Shown here: positions 35,301 through 42,201 of the stretch, piece after piece
Layout: each line of letters opens with the position of its first letter
How positions within the stretch are numbered: position 1 is the first letter of the stretch
From: Saccoglossus kowalevskii
Lineage: Eukaryota; Hemichordata; Enteropneusta; Harrimaniidae
DNA length: 42,201 nucleotides
Direction of reading: 5' to 3'
NCBI RefSeq assembly: GCF_000003605.2
Contig: NW_003132353.1
Span: forward strand, 10,310 to 52,510
Translations under genes and position numbers: made by a program
Notes under the pieces: model-generated
The model's input: the letters and a program-made list of their open reading frames with translations, nothing else
Told to the model about the DNA's origin: nothing
Database searches by the model: none

Positions 35301-35410
35301 TTTTGTTTTGAATACGAATAAATGTTTTCAAATGACACTCAACCTGTGTGATTTACTGTGTTTACGTTGATCAGCTGGTAAGGTCAAGGAGTCAAACGGA
35401 ATCAAATAAC

Positions 35411-35457
35411 ATTGCAAATTTGCATACCGCGTTCTAATTTGCATTGTTATTGGCTGA
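35411..35457. promoter_or_regulatory. POU/octamer pair with CCAAT
   Basis: ATTTGCAT occurs at 35418-35425 and 35437-35444. The second is followed directly by TGTTAT (a SOX-like word) and ATTGG (inverted CCAAT). It is a possible intronic enhancer for neural or stem-type POU/SOX factors; motif evidence only. Confidence 0.3.
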
Positions 35458-37349
35458 AGACACTGGAAATTATCAAACTCCGTAAGTTGCAGTAAGATTT
35501 ATGTATTGATAACGGTTATTATACATATTATCAACAGCGGCCACTGCTAATGACGTCTCAGTTAACTTTTACTAATACAGAATAAACGTATATAAACTTG
35601 CTTTGTTAAAATTTGATTGTCTCGTTTAGTGTCACCGACTCAAGTTTATTCAATTTAGGCACAATCTACACCATAAAGTTGAATGCATGGATACGTTAAC
35701 ATAGAGAAAATGATGGTTTTTAATATGAGATTCTTAATGAAGAATTGTAATTTTATTGAACTCAAATAACTTCAAAACGTGGCTGGTTACTCTATATTCT
35801 TCTATTTTAATAGTGAAACGATTATCTATTTTATATAATAAGTTTATTTTTGATCAATTTTGATTCCCCTAATTTTAATTAATGTTCTGATTATTTTACC
35901 ACATTAAACATTTTAAATGAGAGCGAAGTTCCAACAATGAAAAAAAAAACACTTTTATTTTTAGTATTCGATGTTACTTTCATCATGTGAACAACCCTGA
36001 GACTAAAAATAGAATTGCCTTTTACATTACATTACATAATCAGATTCTATGCAGTCTCTTGAGTAGGAGCTAGAGGGGATATCTTGAGTTAAATATAAGA
36101 GAAACCAGCCATCGAGGGATGATTTCATTTGCGTGTTAAATTGTACATGTCTTTTCTCGCATGCTTTTCACCATCGTCGAAAGACAGAACAAACTAGCAT
36201 GAAACGGCTTTTTTTTCAATTGCTTTCATATTCGAGAGAGTAACAGTGAAACGATTATAATGGACTTCATCCTGGGTATTCCGCCTGAATTTCCGGCTTA
36301 GATGATAGTTTCCTGTACTACACTATTGTTGAGAAAACCGCTATCGCTAGAATGTCAACTGTGAGCCAATATTTGTGGAAATGAGACGCCCCCACATCAT
36401 TTATGTGCGATTTACAAACTTTCGCGACCACAAATGTACTATGACTGCAAATTCCATAGTCTCTATTATTTAATTCCGAATAAATAATGTTGTGCCCGTA
36501 AACTATTGTCAACTGGAAAATGCGAACTCGATCACTAGTTGTATAATTGAACATTACAAAGGTAATTTTGCTTAAATGTTAATTGTGCAATATATATTTG
36601 GGAAGGCAAATGCACAACACATTTCTACTTATCTAGAAATACTAAATGTCGATCTAAAAATTATTTTGTAACTACGAATAATGGTAGTATACACTTTTGG
36701 TGCTTATAATGCTACCACAAACTCCGACATTTAACACCACTCAAATGCGCACCGAAATAAGCCTAAAGGATTATCCCGAACTCAGTTGAGAGTACGCGAA
36801 CCGTAATTCCAAGCGAAACTGCTTAACCCATGATATAAAGTACGTATAACAATCACTGTTTTATATTACTGTGAAACACATTATTTTAGCTGAAAACACT
36901 TTTTGGGTGTTTTGTATGTAATTTATTTTCACTGATTTTTAGTTAGTTGAATGTGAAATATGGGAAAAATTGTATATTCGCTGGATTTTATTTTCGCTGA
37001 ATCATTACCTCAGCGAAAATAGTAAAAATTACTTCCATGCGAAAATAAAGTATTTTACAGTATTGCATATCAACTGCCATATACATCATATACACTGTGT
37101 TTGCCCTCGCAATTCGTCCCATGCTGTTGCGTGCTGTTGTGTATGTTTATTTATAAATCAATCAGTTTGTGGCATTTATGGTAAATCATGTTATACTGTA
37201 TGGCACGTTTTCTACTTGAAAAGGTATGCATTACACCCAATAGATGCAGTGAATTAACGCACAAAAGCCAGCGTATCGTCATAAAGGTTTAATTTATTAT
37301 AATAGAACATGTTGAACAGACGAGCGAAAATATAAAGAAATAAACTCAC

Positions 37350-37400
37350 GCGTGGGTGTTTGTGTTTTTGTTTCAAAGTTGCCAATCATGCCGGTTGCCA
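37350..37400 (-). CDS. Gene B exon 2: start of prodomain
   Basis: A 51-nt exon, phase 1 at both ends, after a long T-tract (attttttttttgtaacagag) and before ACGC|GTGAGT. Of the two tandem AGs, the second gives the phase required by exon 1. The peptide (residues 24-40), V-A-T-G-M-I-G-N-F-E-T-K-T-Q-T-P-T, is polar and Thr-rich and directly follows the signal peptide. Use of the first AG would shift the frame into a stop. Confidence 0.68.
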
Positions 37401-39102
37401 CTCTGTTACAAAAAAAAATGCTATTCAAAAAACCGGACGTTCTTTTCAGACCTCGAAATGCAACGTACAGTTGAACGTCCACAGCAAAACGACCAACTCA
37501 CTAGTTAATATATAACCTTGTAGATGAATTGAAAAGACGAGTTGGTGAACGATTAATACGGGACAATCAACACGCGGCATACACAGTGTATACTATTATG
37601 TAAAATGATTAATGTATTGTGAAATGTTATGTTCAGTAAATTGTATGAAGATACAGACGTTTTAACATTTTTGTATAAGCTTGCATATCAAACAAAACAA
37701 ATAGTGTGTCAGTATATTCCGCTCATGTAATCTTGTCAGAATAAAAACAATTGTTAACATGTTGTTACACGCATCTATACATTGACATCAGTATTATAAA
37801 CTTGCTGTTTCATTAGGTTTTCAGAAGCCTTGTCGGCTGTTGAGAACAAGTAATTTATCGACAGACCTATATCAAATAACATTGCTATAATTCAATAATC
37901 TGATCGATTAAACGTTTGATAGCAACAATATGGGACAGACTCGCCACAATGTCCTTCTTACTTCCCGTCTACTCTGCGTGAGAGCGATTATTTTTAGATT
38001 TTACGATCAATTCGTAGATGTAATTAACTTATCTACAGCGAAGGTGTTGTCAGATTAATCGCTGTGGTTTATTGTATTCGTTCCGTACTGACGCAGCTGG
38101 AAGTTATACAATCAACTCCTCGAAAGCGGTTTTTTAAACCTACTTTAAATATTTAGTTCCTCACCACCCTGTTTTTTCTGATCGTGTGAACAACGAAGAC
38201 AGATAAATATGAGTAAAAGTCATGCTACTCGTCAGTATCTATATTATTATCAATTTCGCTAGTAGGCAAGAAAATCTCAGGTGTTATTCAATATGTTGGA
38301 AGGACATATATACGATTTCCCGCAATGACATCATTATGCAAGCACTTTACTAATCTCTTCAATCACCTAGGCATCAGATCAGGCTTAATTATTCCCTAGA
38401 TAACATATTCACCGTGTGAAAATCAATGCAAATTGCCATGGTAACACCGTGACCAAAACTCTATAGGATAATGAATATCCGCAATGTAACTAGATTATAT
38501 TACAGATATCGTAACTTATTGCATACATAATTCGGTTAGACATAGAATACATACACAAAATGTGATCAATGATGAATCAATTATTCGAATTAATGAAAAT
38601 TGTGTAAAAAAATGTACAATCAAGAGATATAACCATAAATTGTAAAATAATTAAAATAATATGTGATACAAAGTTGAAATTATCATGTACGAGAGGAATC
38701 TTTACAATTCTGTATATAGCGCCCGGTCTTAATAAAAGCAAACGATAATATTCTTCCCTGCTGACTCACTTTTACATTGCATTACACAATCTTTAAAAAA
38801 CAGTGTTGTTTGATTACAATACAACTGGCATTTGTACACCATTTCGCGAACAGTACAACTAATGTAAATTGCCATCTGTTTCTTTCAATATTTTAAACCA
38901 ATTACTTTACGCTCAGCGTCGATTTTTTCCAGTTTTTGCCTGTAGTAGCGTTTTGTTCTCAACACGACTGACATGTGCAAATGTGCAAATAACATATTAG
39001 TAAGTCCAAAAAAGTGTACATAAATGAGACTTAAATGTGCATAATTTAAAGTATACCTTTACAAATGTAGATATAGAAAACAATAATACATATTTGACTT
39101 AC
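37401..39102 (-). other. Intron 1 of gene B (1.7 kb)
   Basis: A phase-1 intron after the signal-peptide exon. It holds a near-perfect RFX X-box, ATTGCCATGGTAAC, at 38432-38445. No other feature was recognised. Confidence 0.65.
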
Positions 39103-39172
39103 CATTATGGAAAATCAGGGTTGACATGAATAAGACGGAAAGTGTTACTCTGATAAGTAGCGTTGAATTCAT
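39103..39172 (-). CDS. Gene B exon 1: signal peptide
   Basis: ATG at 39172 (-) encodes M-N-S-T-L-L-I-R-V-T-L-S-V-L-F-M-S-T-L-I (residues 1-20), a clear secretory signal peptide. It ends at AATG|GTAAGT, phase 1. Joining to exon 2 gives Asn23-Val24, and signal peptidase probably cuts near here. The start is supported by a TATA box 82 bp upstream and by the absence of another in-frame ATG between. The full spliced frame from here to 26112 is 864 nt, 287 residues plus stop, with every junction in phase. Confidence 0.75.
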
Positions 39173-39253
39173 GTTGCCAGAATCACCGAGCCGTTATCGT
39201 AGGCTTCCTTCATCTACCGTGAAATGAATAATCAATTCCAGCACCATCTGTGT

Positions 39254-39342
39254 CTTTATAAATCCCGCATTTGAATACTTGGCCTCCATTGGAGTACGGG
39301 GCTGATAACCCAAGGTAAGCTCGTCTTACAGAACTGACGTCT
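39254..39342 (-). promoter_or_regulatory. Gene B core promoter: TATA, CCAAT, CRE-like
   Basis: Reading on the - strand: AGACGTCA (CRE-like, one mismatch) at 39342-39335, CCAAT at 39292-39288, and TATAAAG at 39260-39254. Normal spacing predicts transcription starting near 39230, giving a 5' UTR of about 58 nt before the ATG at 39172. The ordering and spacing are those of a regulated TATA promoter. Confidence 0.6.
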
Positions 39343-42201
39343 TCTGGGGGCGTGTGCTGTGGACTCCCTCTCAAGGGACACAAATGCTCATTTTACACTG
39401 CCTCATCAGCAAGGCCCGTAAACATGTATTTCGAAATGGACGTATTCACAGACTATGCTTAATTTGTAAAAGTCTGCTTATATTACCAACTGTAAACAAA
39501 ACCCTTGTGTTATGCCAGAGTGAGCATGCCAGGACTCACGACGGCATCAGCCGATAAGGGGACATGTGTTAAACGGTGATGTTTTATGATTCGATGCAAC
39601 ACGGGTCGTGTCGGTGCGAGTCGTGAGCATTGAATGTAGTATCAGAGCAAAATCGATGTTATGCACGAAGTGTCATTATTTCAAGGTTTTGTATCTGTAG
39701 AGGGTATTAACAATATATGTCAATGTAAATATTGGATTCTGGTATCAGATGACAATTCAGTTGCAATGAATAGAAACTTCATAATGTATTTTAAAAATCA
39801 ACTTAAGCTAACCGTTTGTACAATGACGTGAAATGGATTTGGTCATATTTGAAGTTTTTGGTTGTTTATTAATCATATTATTTATAACGATCGTTGCATC
39901 GGGTTGCGTGACGGACGTGAAAGTGAAAATCTGCTTGGTGAGCTAATGCACAAATGACTTCCCTGTAGCTTTGGTGCAAAATACATTGTTATAATCACGT
40001 CTAATCACTGCATATCGTCTAGAAAATATGAAGTTTTTTTCTACAATTATCGGGTTACCAGGGCTTCATCACGAGCACCATCATGTTATTTAGACATGGC
40101 CTTGCCTGCTGTACAGTTCTATACATGAAAACAATAGCTGATCACACATGTGCCTGAAACTCAAATCTACAGTGTCGCTATCCTTTCTCCAAATCGACCT
40201 TGCAGATATTTTAATAATATACGTCGGGGATTGAATGTCACGATTGGCGAACAATAACATTGACACATGCGACTAGACGCACATATTCACATGCATGAAA
40301 CCTTGTAATGTCTATTTGATAAATTGGTCGACATATTTGAGCAGTGAGTACTTTCAAAACTCGGGAAATCGATGTTTAGAATCACGACCAACTAGGTACG
40401 CTGATTATGTTGATTGTTAAAAACATTAATCATTATTTCACAGATAAAACTAACTAGAACAGTGAAAGTAAATGTGAAAGTCAATATTTGGGTTAGGATC
40501 CTGAGGTGCAATAGAAGCATGTTCTGAAAATACGTTAGTCTATTTTTTAGGAAAATCGATAAGTTACAAAAATATCAGTATACAATTATTGAGATATATA
40601 TATCCGGTATAAGATAATACGACATTTCCAGGTGCATGTATTTAAATTGTCTATGTCAGGTCAGAATAGTACAGTTTATTTAATATTTAATGTTGTTTGG
40701 CAGGAACCAATTATCTATACCGGCACTAATATGCGTGGGTACAGAAATCAGACAAATTTATATATATTGATCAAGCGTTCTCTGACAAGTCTATGGAAAT
40801 TATAGATAGTCCCTTTCTCATCGGTTGATAATAATCCGTTTCTGTAATTATATGGATATGTTACATACGTCAAATAATCAGTCAGCGAATTACACGAAGA
40901 TTGAAATCCTACTTCGTTGCGTTGCAGCAGCATGATAATTAATTTAACATTGATAACAACAAAACTGAAACCCCCTCGAACCGTTATACCGTAGTGCATC
41001 AATTTACATGCCGTATTGGTATAGTTAACTCCATTTCAACGAATATAACGATTTGTTATTTAACAGACAATATTTGATTCGATAAATCACAATAAATAAC
41101 AATCGCTGCTCATTTAAAAAACTATCTAGAATTGAAACTCTTCTAATAGCTTGTCTACGCCTAACACCAAATCAAGGGGACAGATTAGAAAACAGAATTA
41201 AATAAAGAACGAGCTTTAAATATATAATCTATTGCCCATTTCTTTTCCAATTACATGTATATATACGAAGGTAAATCCAATGTGCAATACAGTGACTGTT
41301 GTGCGTCATATGCATACGTCATCGTATTTCTATGTCAAGTTTCCAGATGGCCGTGCCAAATGGTTGACGACCATTTAAGGTTGTATATATATATATATAT
41401 ATACTCTTTTATATGTACATAATTGTTAATTCAACCTTGTTTCGTCTTCTTACATTTCAATGGATTGGTTTCTTCAACGTCGGATGTGGTTTGCAACGTT
41501 ATGTGCCTTCAGAAATAAAACAACATTTCAACGCTATCGTTCACAATGGCAATAATACAATAAAAACGTGTGATGAAATTAGTCTATTTATTAATGAAAT
41601 AATTATAGTGAACAGCTTAGTGCGTCCAGATCTCTGAGCATTTAAGGTTGGTGGCAACAAAAAAATCTGCGCCGAGTATCTCACTTTGCAAATTATTTGT
41701 CAAAATCCACCATCATTTTTGTATAGGAATAAACTAATCGAAGCGACAACTCAATTGTTGAACAGACATCAGTAACATTTAACGTGACTGTGATTCATTA
41801 CAATGTTGCATTGCAATGATATGGAAGACTATGTAAGACTCGTAAATCGACATTTAAGTGCTGACATAATGAATATGGTACCTGGTACGTGGTAATGCGA
41901 TTTGTTCTGGTTCAAATTTGTGATAACCGATAGTTATCGATATTGCATATCATTGCTCTTGCTATTTACTTGCAAATTACAAGTACTAAACTACCATAAT
42001 GGTATCCCAGTGTCGACTGCGCACATGCTGAACTAACCATTGGATCATTTAGCTTCTACCTCTTCCTTGAGTCTGTGACTCACTCGCCTCGCCCACGATA
42101 TGGGTCGACCGCCTTTGGGTATTCCAGTCCAGGTCGGATTTGAACTCGAGGCCGACTGACCATAGTTCATTGCAATAAACTCAATTTTCTGAATCGCTAG
42201 T
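39343..42201. other. Right flank, no convincing gene
   Basis: AT-rich DNA upstream of gene B. A + strand frame at 41413-41637 (ATG start, 74 residues) begins with a moderately hydrophobic stretch but has no further support. An (AT)n run lies at 41384-41403, just before it. Near 42125-42145 the - strand contains a tRNA B-box-like word but no matching A-box. Confidence 0.5.
41384..41403. repeat. (AT)n microsatellite
   Basis: About ten TA/AT dinucleotide units in a row. Confidence 0.9.

Noticed and set aside
42080..42150. tRNA/SINE-like B-box (GAGTTCAAATCC on the - strand)
   Set aside because: No A-box at the proper distance and no cloverleaf can be drawn; the window ends close by, so a truncated SINE cannot be excluded.

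Overview
This is an AT-rich, intron-rich piece of animal genomic DNA. Exons are short, splice sites follow the GT-AG rule, and the sequence carries microsatellites, minisatellites and small TTAA-flanked inverted-repeat elements. Nothing in it is prokaryotic or viral. The proteins point to an invertebrate bilaterian or cnidarian; I cannot name the species.

The main content is two related secreted growth-factor genes of the neurotrophin/Spätzle cystine-knot superfamily, arranged tail to tail (convergent). Gene A is on the + strand, with coding exons proposed at 6414-6471, 6561-6674, 12181-12236, 12836-13057 and 16462-16758; the last three are well supported and the first two are tentative. Gene B is on the - strand, with seven coding exons: 39172-39103, 37400-37350, 31541-31515, 30882-30787, 30085-29847, 29353-29184 and 26322-26112. 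Every junction keeps the reading frame, giving 248 codons for A and 287 for B. Both encode a signal peptide, a prodomain, a Lys-Arg cleavage site seven residues before the first cysteine, and a neurotrophin-like domain (C-x-S-x-x-E-W at the start, Q-W-F before Cys2, eight residues between Cys3 and Cys4). The prodomains share an R-V-x-F-(3 residues)-K-P block. A and B therefore look like diverged paralogues.

Layout: 1-6100 has no recognised gene. 6100-16930 is gene A; its last intron holds an 873-bp TTAA-flanked element and a minisatellite of about 29 bp that ends 200 bp before the mature-domain exon. 16930-25985 lies between the convergent 3' ends and holds two short TTAA MITE-like copies, a CRE cluster, a GC-rich island, a promoter-like cluster with a 43-codon secreted-peptide ORF, and a 185-codon ORF of unknown meaning. 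25985-39260 is gene B, with long AATC and TTTA microsatellites in its introns and a TATA/CCAAT promoter at its 5' end. 39340-42201 has no convincing gene.

If both genes are expressed, each would yield a secreted precursor cleaved at Lys-Arg to a dimeric ligand for a Trk/p75-like or Toll-like receptor. Gene A keeps a Cys-Cys-x-Cys ending as in Spätzle. Gene B has Cys-Ser-Lys-Cys and a long C-terminal tail, so its knot may be altered. All calls come from reading the sequence by eye; no database search was possible.
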